The notes below the pieces were generated by a model. That model worked only from the letters and a program-made list of their open reading frames with translations. It did not search any database and was not told the DNA's origin. A stretch of DNA of 64,000 nt from Solirubrobacterales bacterium (GTDB lineage: Bacteria; Actinomycetota; Thermoleophilia; Solirubrobacterales; 70-9): contig JADGPJ010000002.1 of the NCBI GenBank assembly GCA_017882505.1, positions 1 through 64,000 of the forward strand. Reading direction: 5' to 3'. Made by a program: the position numbers and the translations under genes. This document shows, in pieces, positions 33,550 through 41,487 of this stretch. How positions within the stretch are numbered: the first letter of the stretch is position 1; every line of letters starts with the position of its first letter.

Positions 33550-34199
33550 CACGCCTCCTCTAGGACTGGGGTTCGGGAAATCGTCCGGCTGCGTTCTAGA
33601 CCGGCAGGGTGGGGGTGCTTCGGGCGAGCCTCCTTGGCACGTTTCTTGGCCCGCTCCGAGAGCACCCGGTAGACGAGCAGCCCGCCGATCAGCGGCGCCG
33701 TCAGCACCACCCACCACCTGAACCAGACGGCGGAGGCATCGGTGCCGGCGCCGAGCGCGTGGACCAGGCCCAGGACGTAGACCAGGATCGTCGCCCGGTG
33801 GGCCTTGCGCCAGAGCTTCGGCCCGACCCGTTTGCGGACGTAGAAGCTGAGGCCGAGCAGGGCGGCGAGGTAGCCGCCGATGACGCCGAGGCCGGTGAAG
33901 GCGGTGCGGAAGCTCATCGCGAAGGGCACGGTCACCCCGGCGACGCCCGGGTGCAGCCAGGGGTCGCCGAGCAGGGTGATGCCGTGGATCGCGATCGCGA
34001 CCAAGCCGGCGAGCGCCGTCTGCTCGTGGATCGCCATCAGCTTGCGCGAGAGGCCGGGCCGGCGCATGACCTTGCCGGCCATGGCGAGACCGAGGCCGAC
34101 CGAGACCGTGACCAGGACCAGCGCGACGAGCCCCGAGGCCCGGCTCGCCAGCCACCAGCCGTGGCTTTGGAGGGTGGTCGAGACAGCCGCGATCATCAA
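33549..34199 (-). CDS. Ferric-reductase-like transmembrane cytochrome
   Basis: This 216-residue integral membrane protein has about six helices. Two spaced His pairs (H58/H72 in one helix, H134/H147 in another) fit bis-His ligation of two b haems across the membrane, as in ferric reductase/NOX and MsrQ/YedZ-like proteins. There is no FAD or NADPH domain of its own, so electrons must come from a partner, plausibly the reductase or ferredoxin encoded next. It overlaps apbE by 4 nt. The C-terminus is basic and cytoplasmic. Confidence 0.85.
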   Translation of the reverse strand: MMIAAVSTTLQSHGWWLASRASGLVALVLVTVSVGLGLAMAGKVMRRPGLSRKLMAIHEQTALAGLVAIAIHGITLLGDPWLHPGVAGVTVPFAMSFRTAFTGLGVIGGYLAALLGLSFYVRKRVGPKLWRKAHRATILVYVLGLVHALGAGTDASAVWFRWWVVLTAPLIGGLLVYRVLSERAKKRAKEARPKHPHPAGLERSRTISRTPVLEEA

Positions 34200-35182
34200 T
34201 GGGCTCCTTCCAGGGTCGGGATCTGCGGCAAGCGAATGCGGGGCGCGGCGGCAAGGGGGCCGACGAGCTCGATCCGGCCGCCGTCGTGGACCAGCAGCCC
34301 GCCACGGTCGGCGAGCAGCCGGCGGCCACCCTCGGGACCGGAGAGCAGCGCCGCCTTTGAGAGGGTCTCCGCCTCGACCGCGGTGTCGCCGAGCGCCGTG
34401 GCACCGACAAGGCCGGTCCAGGCCGGCTCGCCGGTCGCGGGGTCGAGCAGGTGGTGGGCGAAGCGGCCGTCGGCGTCGCGCCAGATGCGGACGTTGAGGC
34501 CGGAGGTGGCGACGCCGCCGGAACCGAGCCGCAGGACGTGGGCGCGCTCACCCGTCTGCGGATGTTCGACGAAGACCTCATAGGGATGGACGAGGGCGTC
34601 GGCGCCGCCGATCCGGATGTCGCCGCCGCAGTCGACTATGAAGCGCGAGTAACCCCGGAGGCTGATCGCGATCAGGTCGGCGGCCAGGCCCTTGCCGGTG
34701 CCGCCGGTATCGAAGCGAAGACCGGGCGGGCGCACGATCTCGCCGGCCTCTTCGTCGATCTCGAAGCCGCGCCAGCGCTGCTCGGGGCTCGGGGACGCGG
34801 CCCGCCGCGGCGGCGCCTCGGCCAGCGCCTCGTCCAGCGGCGCCCCGGTCATCCCAGCCCGTGAGGACTGATAGCCGGCGCCCTCGATCTCCCGCAGCAG
34901 GGTCGGGTCGACCAGACCGCCGCTGTGCTCGGCGGCCTCGAGGCCGGCCTTCACCGCTCGGCGCAGCAGCGGCGAGGCGGGGACGCGCTCGCGCGGGTCC
35001 TCGTTGAAGGCGCAGAGCTCGCTGCGGGGTTTGAAGCGCGACAGCGCGAGGTCGAAATCGAAGATGAACCGCCTCGCCATCTCGGCCGCCTCGGCGGCCG
35101 GGGCCATCTCCGGCCCGGGCTCGCCGATCAGCAGCCGGACGTGGCTGCCCATCGCATCGAAGGTGATGTCGTGTTCGCTCAT
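34196..35182 (-). CDS. apbE: FAD:protein FMN transferase (ApbE family)
   Basis: This 328-residue ApbE-type flavinyltransferase attaches FMN covalently to Thr or Ser of redox proteins outside the cytoplasm. Motifs are FDFDLALSRFKPRSELCAFN near residues 41-60, FDTGGTGKGLAADLIAISLR near 157-176 with the Mg/FAD site, GGDIRIGG, and a C-terminal ALGDTAVEAETLSKAALLSG. No obvious signal peptide or lipobox is visible, unlike many exported ApbE proteins. It lies between the exported S/T-rich proteins and the membrane cytochrome in one operon. No FMN-binding-domain substrate is present in the window. Confidence 0.92.
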   Translation of the reverse strand: MSEHDITFDAMGSHVRLLIGEPGPEMAPAAEAAEMARRFIFDFDLALSRFKPRSELCAFNEDPRERVPASPLLRRAVKAGLEAAEHSGGLVDPTLLREIEGAGYQSSRAGMTGAPLDEALAEAPPRRAASPSPEQRWRGFEIDEEAGEIVRPPGLRFDTGGTGKGLAADLIAISLRGYSRFIVDCGGDIRIGGADALVHPYEVFVEHPQTGERAHVLRLGSGGVATSGLNVRIWRDADGRFAHHLLDPATGEPAWTGLVGATALGDTAVEAETLSKAALLSGPEGGRRLLADRGGLLVHDGGRIELVGPLAAAPRIRLPQIPTLEGAH

Positions 35183-35207
35183 GTGAGTATCCGTTTGGTA
35201 GTGGGGC

Positions 35208-35498
35208 TCAGGAGGCGCTGGTCGTGACCGGTTCGGCTCCGTAGGAGGAGCTGGACGCCGGACCGCTGACGATGCTGTTCTTGCCGGGGGTCGGGACGAC
35301 GGTGGTGACGATGCGGCGTTTGATCACCTTCCGTACCTGCACCGGTCCCGTCGCCGTCGCCGTCGATCCGCTCAGCGAGGGGTCGGCGCCGATGCTCAGC
35401 TGGTAGGTGAGCAGGGCGAAGAGCACTCCGAAGAGGGCGACCGAGCCCCAGAGAACCGCTCCGGGGCCAGGTCGCCGGTTGCGGCGAGCGTCAGTCAT
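35208..35498 (-). CDS. Small membrane-anchored protein with PVTT tail
   Basis: This 96-residue protein starts MTDARRNRRPGPGAVLWGSV, with one helix (about residues 15-35, ALFGVLFALLTYQLS). An extracellular tail has VRKVIKRRIVTTVVPTPGK and ends GAEPVTTSAS. It is a paralogue of the protein at 31703-32011 in the helix and tail end. Its KVIKRRI stretch resembles KVIRRTI of the next upstream gene product. ATG 35498 overlaps the stop of that gene by 8 nt. It precedes apbE by 25 nt. Possible roles are an anchored redox carrier or adaptor; no known domain is visible. Confidence 0.68.
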   Translation of the reverse strand: MTDARRNRRPGPGAVLWGSVALFGVLFALLTYQLSIGADPSLSGSTATATGPVQVRKVIKRRIVTTVVPTPGKNSIVSGPASSSSYGAEPVTTSAS

Positions 35499-36153
35499 TG
35501 CGGCCGCCCTTGGACTCGTGCTCGCCACCGCCACCTGCGCCACCGCCGCTGGACGCGGTCGTGACCGGGGTGCTGCCGCCACCGGATGATCCGGAGCCGG
35601 CGCTGGCGCCACTGGTGTGGGTTACGACCGGGGTGCTGTGTGAGCCGCTGCCCGAGCCGGCCTTGGTGCCGGAGCCGCTGGTGTGGGTGACCACCGGCGT
35701 GCTGTGGGAGCCGCTGCTGCCCGAGCCGGCCTTCGTGCCCGTGGCGGAGCCGCTGGTGTGGGTGACCACCGGCTGCGTGGCCGACCCGGAGCCGGAGCTG
35801 ACGGGCGCCGAGTAGGAGCCGCTGGTCGAAGTCGTGACCGGGGTCGACGATGAAGAGTAGGACGGGGTCGAGCCGCTCGAGGACGACCCGGTGGTGGCGC
35901 TGCCGTAAGCGCTCCCAGCGGAACCGCCGGCACCTGCCATCGCCCCTCCCCCGGTCCCGGTTGCGGCGGGATGCTTGGGCTTGGCGTGCTTGGTCACGTG
36001 GATCGTCCTGCGGATCACTTTGGTGCGGACAAGCGGTTTGGCGGCGACCGTCGCGCTCGACTGGCTCTGGCCGTTGCTCAGCGCCAGGCCGGCGAGTCCT
36101 CCTAGGCCGACGATGGTTGCTGCGGCAGCGATGCGGGTTCTCAGTCTGTTCAC
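35491..36153 (-). CDS. Exported Ser/Gly/Thr-rich protein with PVVTHTSG repeats
   Basis: This 220-residue protein starts at GTG 36153 after GAGGAG. A signal-type segment follows (residues 6-25, TRIAAAATIVGLGGLAGLAL), then a basic stretch with VRTKVIRRTIHVTKHAKPKH. The remainder is low-complexity Gly/Ser/Thr with three PVVTHTSG units and a final PVTTASSGG. It has no known fold. It is the first gene of the operon that continues with apbE, cytochrome, reductase and ferredoxin. Its 5' region carries 11-bp-phased repeats and faces the response-regulator gene. I suspect the Thr-rich repeats interact with, or are modified by, the operon's enzymes; this is inference. Confidence 0.68.
   Translation of the reverse strand: MNRLRTRIAAAATIVGLGGLAGLALSNGQSQSSATVAAKPLVRTKVIRRTIHVTKHAKPKHPAATGTGGGAMAGAGGSAGSAYGSATTGSSSSGSTPSYSSSSTPVTTSTSGSYSAPVSSGSGSATQPVVTHTSGSATGTKAGSGSSGSHSTPVVTHTSGSGTKAGSGSGSHSTPVVTHTSGASAGSGSSGGGSTPVTTASSGGGAGGGGEHESKGGRND
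35614..35786. repeat. Coding tandem repeat (about 66-75 bp units)
   Basis: Units beginning GGTGTGGGT at 35614, 35680 and 35755 encode the PVVTHTSG-x-KAGSG-x-SHST repeats of the exported protein. The first unit is 66 bp and the second 75 bp; the third is partial. Such repeats can change in number by recombination. Confidence 0.75.
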
Positions 36154-36214
36154 GGCGATCTCCTCTTTGGCTGAAGTTGCCGGGCCATCTTGCAAGCGGC
36201 CCATGCAAGGGCAG

Positions 36215-36242
36215 GTCAGACGCGGGTAAAGGGCTGGCAAAA
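36215..36242. promoter_or_regulatory. Candidate response-regulator box in the divergent promoter
   Basis: GTCAGA (36215), GTAAAG (36226) and GCAAAA (36237) start exactly 11 bp apart, 62-89 nt upstream of the exported-protein operon and about 50 nt upstream of the response-regulator gene. The site could control both directions. Confidence 0.5.
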
Positions 36243-36292
36243 CCTCTTCGCGTCCCGCTCGGAGGCCCACGTCGCGCCGGTACAGTGGCCAG

Positions 36293-37018
<726 letters not shown>

Positions 37019-37053
37019 GCCTCAGGGCCACCCTCCTGCTGGCGCTGGCCTAC

Positions 37054-38382
37054 GTGCTGCTGCTGGCGCTGATCGCGCTCGGCGTGCCGCTGGCGCTGAG
37101 CCTGCGCGACCGGGTGGGCTCGGAGGTGCGCAGCCAGGCGCTCAGCCAGGCACAGGTGGTGGCGACTTCGGCGGCGGAGCTGGTCGAACCGGCGCGCACC
37201 GGCGTGCTCAACCGGCTGGTGCGACGCTCGGCGGAAAGCGTCCGCGGCCGGGTCATCGTGGTCGACTCGAACGGCCGCCTGCTTGCCGACTCGGCGGGGG
37301 AGAACGTCGGGCGCAGCTACGCCGACCGCCCGGAGATGAAGGCGGCGCTGCGTGGCCACACCGAGCAGATCACCCGCAACAGCGAGACCCTCGGCACCGA
37401 AATCCTCGCCACCGCCGTCCCCGTCCTCGAGCACACCAAGCCCCACGGGGCGGTGCGGATCACCCAGAGCGTCGATGCGGTCAACCGGGCGGTGCGGACC
37501 TCGATTCTCGACGTCGCGGCGCTGGCGGCGATCGTCCTCGCCCTGGGGATGATCGCGGGCGCCCTGATCGCCGCGCAGATCGCCCGACCGATCCGGCGAC
37601 TGGACCGGGCCGCGCGGCGGGTCGCGGACGGTGACCTCGACGCCACGGTGGCCGTCGAGGGGAGCACCGAGCAGCGCTCCCTGGCGCGGACCTTCAACGA
37701 GATGACCCTTCGCGTCAAACGACTGCTGCGGGTGCAGCAGGACTTCGTCGCCGACGCCTCGCACCAGCTGCGCACGCCGCTGACCGGTTTGCGACTGCGG
37801 CTGGAGGGACTGGGAGAGCGCTTCCGCGGCAACCGAGAGGTCGACGCGGAGGTCGGGGCGGCGATGCGCGAGATCGACCGGCTCTCGTCGATCGTCGACG
37901 AGCTGCTGATCCTCAGCCGCGCCGGCGAGCACGAACTTCCCGGCGAGGAGCTCGACCTCGCCGCGGCGAGCCACCGCGCCGGCGAGCGCTGGCGGGCGAC
38001 CGCCGCCGAGCGCGAGATCGAGCTCGAGGTGCGGGGCGTTGACGAGGGTGCCGTGGGATGGTGCGCCGGGCCGGACCTGGACCGTTCGATCGATGCGTTG
38101 GTCGAGAACGCGTTGCTCTACTCGCCGGCCGGGTCGACCGTGACGATCGCCTTCGGCCCCGGACGGATCGAGGTCCTCGACCGCGGCCCCGGCCTCGCCC
38201 CCGGCGAGGAGAACGCGGTCTTCGAGCGCTTCAGCCGCGGCAGTGCCGGCCAGCGCGGCCCCAGCGGGACCGGGCTCGGGCTGCCGATCGCGCGGGAGCT
38301 GACGCGCCAGTGGGGTGGCGACGTGCAGCTCTTCAACCGCGACGGCGGTGGCCTGCGCGCCATCATTGAGGTGCGCCAATGA
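37054..38382 (+). CDS. Sensor histidine kinase (partner of the adjacent regulator)
   Basis: This 442-residue kinase has TM1 at the very start, an extracellular sensor (about residues 20-150, with a PAS/Cache-like VIVVDSNGRLLADSAGENVG) and TM2 near 160-180. HAMP follows, then the H-box DFVADASHQLRTPLTGL, N-box SIDALVENALLYSP, and G-boxes LDRGPGLAP and GTGLGLPIA. The conserved reading probably starts earlier: AGC CTC AGG GCC ACC CTC is in frame from 37018, but the codon before it is GTA (37015), not a start. GTG 37054 is the first standard start and shortens TM1. It overlaps the next gene by 4 nt. Confidence 0.9.
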   Translation: MLLLALIALGVPLALSLRDRVGSEVRSQALSQAQVVATSAAELVEPARTGVLNRLVRRSAESVRGRVIVVDSNGRLLADSAGENVGRSYADRPEMKAALRGHTEQITRNSETLGTEILATAVPVLEHTKPHGAVRITQSVDAVNRAVRTSILDVAALAAIVLALGMIAGALIAAQIARPIRRLDRAARRVADGDLDATVAVEGSTEQRSLARTFNEMTLRVKRLLRVQQDFVADASHQLRTPLTGLRLRLEGLGERFRGNREVDAEVGAAMREIDRLSSIVDELLILSRAGEHELPGEELDLAAASHRAGERWRATAAEREIELEVRGVDEGAVGWCAGPDLDRSIDALVENALLYSPAGSTVTIAFGPGRIEVLDRGPGLAPGEENAVFERFSRGSAGQRGPSGTGLGLPIARELTRQWGGDVQLFNRDGGGLRAIIEVRQ

Positions 38383-38741
38383 GTCTTCCCGCCACCGCCA
38401 AGTGGATCGGACTGGCCCTGCTCGGGCTGGCGATCGCGGCCGCGGTCGCGATCGCGGCCACCAACCTCGTCAGCCAGCAGATCGGAATCGCTTCCGAGTC
38501 GATCTCCGCCGGCGACGCGCTGGCGCCCGCTGTCAGCGCGGCGAAAGGGGGCGGCGGCTCGACCGGCAACAGAGGGGAAAGCACCGGTCCAACGACGTCC
38601 GAAGAAACCACGACGACGACGCCAACTCAGCCGCCCACGACCGAATCAACGGAACCGAGTGTCCCCACCGAATCGAGCGAACCACGTGACGAGCACGGCG
38701 GCAGCAGCAGCCACGGTGGCCACGAGAGTTCAGACGACTAA
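38379..38741 (+). CDS. Anchored Ser/Thr/Glu-rich small protein downstream of the kinase
   Basis: This 120-residue protein has one helix at about residues 9-29 (IGLALLGLAIAAAVAIAATN). A long extracellular tail is rich in Gly, Thr, Glu and Pro and ends in a His/Asp-rich segment (DEHGGSSSHGGHESSDD) that could bind metal. It overlaps the kinase stop as ATGA and so belongs to the two-component operon. It may be an accessory to the sensor. No known domain; function unknown. Confidence 0.7.
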   Translation: MSLPATAKWIGLALLGLAIAAAVAIAATNLVSQQIGIASESISAGDALAPAVSAAKGGGGSTGNRGESTGPTTSEETTTTTPTQPPTTESTEPSVPTESSEPRDEHGGSSSHGGHESSDD

Positions 38742-38742
38742 C

Positions 38743-39210
38743 TCAGGCAGCGGCGCCGACCAGCTCGCGCTCGCTGGGGGCGGCGCTCTCCCGGCGCGGC
38801 TCGATCGTCACCTGCGTGACCGGCAGCTCGATCGCCCGCCCAAGCCGGTCGGGGAGGCCGAGCCGGAGCTAGCGTGAGATCCCGCGCGGCAGGGTCGAGA
38901 CGATCACCTCGTCGAACTCGCGGGCGTGGAGCACGTCGCCGACGGCGGCGAAGGGGTCCGGATCGCCGACGATCGCCCCGTCGAAATCGAGTCCCGAGCC
39001 GCGCATGCGCTCGGCCGCAGCCTCGGCCCGGCCGATCGCGTCCCCCCAGCCAGCTTTCATGTCAGCCGCCCAGGCGAGGCCTCGCGGCACCGCCGGGACC
39101 AGCAGGGTGAAGCGGGCGGAGGAGCCGGCGGCATGGCGCTCCAGCTCCGAGATCAGCTGCGGGGAATCGGCGGTGCGATTTGCGACTACCAGGATCTTCT
39201 GCTTCGACAT
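38743..39210 (-). pseudogene. Universal-stress-like protein interrupted by amber codon 114
   Basis: ATG 39210 follows AAAGGAGG. The protein begins MSKQKILVVANRTADSPQLI and reads VGDPDPFAAVGDVLHAREFD before VSTLPRGISR, then TAG at 38871-38869. The frame then continues for 41 codons (LRLGLPDRLGRAIELPVTQV...) to TGA at 38745. Related actinobacterial proteins have Trp at the interrupted place (S-R-W-L-R), so TGG to TAG is the likely change. The shortened product has 113 residues and loses the last strand. Its promoter still has the 11-bp repeats. It may be a recent pseudogene or a suppressed gene. Confidence 0.6.
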
Positions 39211-39254
39211 CGTTGCCTCCTTTGCGGATTGCCCGACCAACCCTGCACGCACTC

Positions 39255-39293
39255 CGTAACCGGGAGCTAAGGCCGGGCTCAGAGTTGGCCGAA
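39255..39293 (-). promoter_or_regulatory. Candidate response-regulator box upstream of the stress-like gene
   Basis: CGTAAC (39255), GCTAAG (39266), GCTCAG (39277) and GCCGAA (39288) start 11 bp apart, 45-83 nt upstream of ATG 39210, in the same orientation as the other boxes of the locus. Confidence 0.5.
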
Positions 39294-39301
39294 GATCGGC
39301 G

Positions 39302-39574
39302 CTAGTCGTCGCGGATGGCGATCCCGCCGCCGCCGCCGCTCGCCCGGGTCACGATCGGGGCCCTGGCGGTCGCCCCGCTCTTGACCGCGACGGTCTGGCT
39401 TGCGGGCACCGCGGAGGCGCCGCTGGCGGTGGTGACGACGGACGCGGTGGTGCCGGCGCTCGTCTGCTGGGTCGCGGCGGGCACGCCAGGGTTGGACCCG
39501 AGTGCGGCACCGCCGAGGGCGCCGAGTCCCAGCACCGTCGCCGTCGCAAACACCTTCGCTCTTCGGTTGCTCAT
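39302..39574 (-). CDS. Small exported Thr/Ala-rich protein with SVVTTASG and PIVTRASG motifs
   Basis: A 90-residue protein. AAGGAG lies 7 nt before ATG 39574. The signal segment (VFATATVLGLGALGGAALGS) resembles that of the repeat protein at 35491-36153. The mature part has ASVVTTASGASAV and ends ARAPIVTRASGGGGGIAIRDD, echoing the PVVT motif of three other proteins in the locus. No known domain. A set of 11-bp repeats lies 46-84 nt upstream, so it is a probable member of the local regulon. Confidence 0.65.
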   Translation of the reverse strand: MSNRRAKVFATATVLGLGALGGAALGSNPGVPAATQQTSAGTTASVVTTASGASAVPASQTVAVKSGATARAPIVTRASGGGGGIAIRDD

Positions 39575-39619
39575 GGTTCGCTCCTTAGCAGTTGGTCGAT
39601 CCATACTGCGCCACGGCCG

Positions 39620-39658
39620 GCAAGCCAACGGCCAAGCGAAGGCCAAGAGTTGGTGAAG
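39620..39658 (-). promoter_or_regulatory. Candidate response-regulator box upstream of the small exported protein
   Basis: GCAAGC (39620), GCCAAG (39631), GCCAAG (39642) and GTGAAG (39653) start 11 bp apart. Two of the hexamers are identical. The distance to the start codon is nearly the same as at the stress-like gene. Confidence 0.55.
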
Positions 39659-39780
39659 TCGGAGCCCCGCGAGTGGGGTCCAGCCGAGCCCCACCCTCAC
39701 ATCGAAGCACGCCGGCTGTCTATTTTGGGAGTTTGGGTGAGTCTCGTGGGGACGCCAAAGCCCACCGCGGAACCGACCGT

Positions 39781-40239
39781 TTAGCCCCCGCCGCCGCCCG
39801 GCGGGGGCGGATCGGTGGCGTAGAGCCTGGTGAGAGCGGCGACGAGCTGCGCCTGCTCGGACGAGGAGAGGCTGGCGGCAGGGTGGATCAACGTGTACTG
39901 CGTTGGCGGCATCTCGCCGCTGGAGACGTTCTCGACGACATCGCCGAGTTCGGGCTGGCCCCGGTTCCATTCGGAGAAGTTGAGAATGCCGCGACCGTCT
40001 TCGACGTCGTGCTGGACCAGCCAGGAGACGGGAGCGATGTTCGAATACCAGCGCCACTTGGTCAGGTTGCTGTGACAGTCGTAACAGGACTGCACGGCGA
40101 GCTGCCCCCCGGTGCCCGGAGGCCACTTTGCGGCCTGGGTCACGGGCGGGTTGGAGTGGTCACGCCCGTAGGGGACCAGCTGGATCAGGAGCAGGCCCGC
40201 GAGCCCGCCGAGAACCACGTACCTGAGTACTCGTCGCAT
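39781..40239 (-). CDS. Haem-binding domain protein with CxxCH motif
   Basis: This 152-residue protein has an N-terminal membrane anchor at residues 6-23 (RYVVLGGLAGLLLIQLVPYG). The haem motif QSCYDCHSNLTKWRWYSNIA lies near residues 50-69, followed by PVSWLVQHDVEDGRGILNFS. This matches the Haem_bd (c-type cytochrome-like) family found in actinobacteria and Bacteroidetes. The end is a Pro/Gly tail. It probably transfers electrons at the outer face of the membrane. It begins 31 nt after nadA on the same strand. Its proximity to the flavin operon hints at a shared redox role. Confidence 0.85.
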   Translation of the reverse strand: MRRVLRYVVLGGLAGLLLIQLVPYGRDHSNPPVTQAAKWPPGTGGQLAVQSCYDCHSNLTKWRWYSNIAPVSWLVQHDVEDGRGILNFSEWNRGQPELGDVVENVSSGEMPPTQYTLIHPAASLSSSEQAQLVAALTRLYATDPPPPGGGGG

Positions 40240-40270
40240 GCGGGAAGAGCATGACGACCCGGCCAGACCC

Positions 40271-41302
40271 TCAGCCGATCGCCACCATGCGCTCGATCGG
40301 GATCCGCGCCCGCTCGGCGATGTCGGCCGGAACGCTGACCTCGAACCTCATCTCCGCCAGTGAGTCGCGCAGCTTCGGCAGCGTGATCATCTTCATGTAT
40401 TTGCAGAAGGCCATCCGGTTGGCCTCGATCAGGTTCGCCTGCGGCGCCGCCTGCTGCAGCGGGTAGAGCATCCCGTTCTCGGTGGCGACGATGAAGCTGC
40501 CGTCCGGGTGCTCTTCGACGTGCTTCAGCATCCCCGAGGTGGAGAGCATGTGGACGCCGTCGGGCTCGATGTCGCCGGCGGCGACGTACTCCATCGCCTG
40601 CGTCGAGCAGCCGCACTCGGGGTGGATCAGGAACTCGGCCTCGGGGTTTTCGGCCCGGGTCTGGGCGATGTCCTCCGGGCGGATGCCGGCGTGGACGTGG
40701 CACTCGCCGTCCCAGATGTGGAAGCGGCCGCGCCGCTCGGGTTCGTCGATGAGCCCGGTCTCGCGCTCGACGAAGGCGCCGAGCCACATGTCGGGGCCGA
40801 AGAGGATCTCGGCCTCGGGGCCGTGCTCGGCCCAGATGTGCTCGACGACGCTGACCGCGTTCGAGGAGGTGCAGCAGTAATCGGTCTCCGCCTTCACCTC
40901 GGCCGAGGTGTTGACGTACATCACGACCAGGGCGCCGGGGTGCTCGGCCTTCCAGGCGCGCAGCTGGTCGGCGTCGATCGAGTCGGCAAGCGAGCAGCCG
41001 GCGTCGAGGTCGGGGATCAGGACCTTCTTCTGTGGCGAGAGGATCGAAGCCGTCTCGGCCATGAAGTGGACGCCGCAGAAGGCGATCACCTCGGCGTCGG
41101 TGGCGGCCGCCTGGCGCGAGAGCGCCAGCGAGTCGCCCATCTGATCGGCGACGTCCTGAACCTCGGGCAGCTGGTAGTTGTGGGCGAGGATGACGGCGTT
41201 GCGCTGAGCGGCGAGCGCTCGGATCTCCTCGCTGAGGGCAGCGATCTCGTCGGGCGTTAGAGCGTCCGGTGCCGTGGGTTGGATCGTCGGGAGCTCCTGC
41301 AT
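40271..41302 (-). CDS. nadA: Quinolinate synthase A
   Basis: This 343-residue 4Fe-4S enzyme condenses iminoaspartate with dihydroxyacetone phosphate to quinolinate in NAD synthesis. NAVILAHNYQLPEVQDVAD is the first repeat start. The cluster Cys residues are in IAFCGVHFMAE, TDYCCTSSNA and IHPECGCS. MSTSGM-type loops are present as LSTSGMLKHV. ATG 41302 follows GGAAGG; the open frame continues upstream without similarity. nadC is 1 kb away across mutM, and nadB is not in the window. A 14-bp palindrome lies 31 nt upstream. Confidence 0.97.
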   Translation of the reverse strand: MQELPTIQPTAPDALTPDEIAALSEEIRALAAQRNAVILAHNYQLPEVQDVADQMGDSLALSRQAAATDAEVIAFCGVHFMAETASILSPQKKVLIPDLDAGCSLADSIDADQLRAWKAEHPGALVVMYVNTSAEVKAETDYCCTSSNAVSVVEHIWAEHGPEAEILFGPDMWLGAFVERETGLIDEPERRGRFHIWDGECHVHAGIRPEDIAQTRAENPEAEFLIHPECGCSTQAMEYVAAGDIEPDGVHMLSTSGMLKHVEEHPDGSFIVATENGMLYPLQQAAPQANLIEANRMAFCKYMKMITLPKLRDSLAEMRFEVSVPADIAERARIPIERMVAIG

Positions 41303-41332
41303 GAGCCCTTCCTTTCCTGCTGTTCGCCGGCA

Positions 41333-41346
41333 GACCTTCGAAGGTC
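41333..41346. promoter_or_regulatory. Perfect 14-bp palindrome in the nadA/mutM divergent promoter
   Basis: GACCTTCGAAGGTC is self-complementary over 14 bp, 31 nt before the nadA start. It is followed by the half-like AGGTCGAA. It has the size of a dimeric repressor operator and may be an NAD-responsive site, but no regulator is encoded nearby. Confidence 0.45.
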
Positions 41347-41404
41347 GAACCAGGTCGAATGAACGTGGAACGGAGTCTAGCGGCCGGCTTTGCCTGGCCG
41401 GCGT

Positions 41405-41454
41405 GGGGAGGGTCCTACGGACGGGCCAAACAGGGTCCGTTCTCGACCCTCCCC
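41405..41454. repeat. Extended hairpin upstream of mutM
   Basis: GGGGAGGGTC (41405-41414) pairs with GACCCTCCCC (41445-41454). An inner ACGGAC/GTCCGT stem (41417-41422, 41435-41440) extends it. It ends 33 nt before the mutM start and could act in the leader or as a cruciform. Confidence 0.6.
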
Positions 41455-41487
41455 CCGCCGGCCCCACGGAGGCGGCAGACTTTGTTC

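Noticed and set aside
32362..34581. A 739-codon open frame as one large fusion protein
   Set aside because: The upstream half is a shadow of the cytochrome and ApbE genes; the reductase has its own strong ribosome site at 33549.
35614..35786. CRISPR-like repeats
   Set aside because: The repeats are a coding tandem array with no unique spacers of fixed length, and no cas genes are present.
34196..36153. Canonical ApbE flavinylation motif (D-x-x-(S/T)-G-A-(T/S)) in the exported proteins
   Set aside because: Only loose matches such as HTSGAS and TASGAS were found, without the FMN-binding domain around them; kept only as a hypothesis.
39784..39807. GC-rich palindrome at the end of the haem-protein gene as a terminator
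   Set aside because: It lies inside the Pro/Gly codons before the stop and may simply reflect the repeated CCG/GGC codons.
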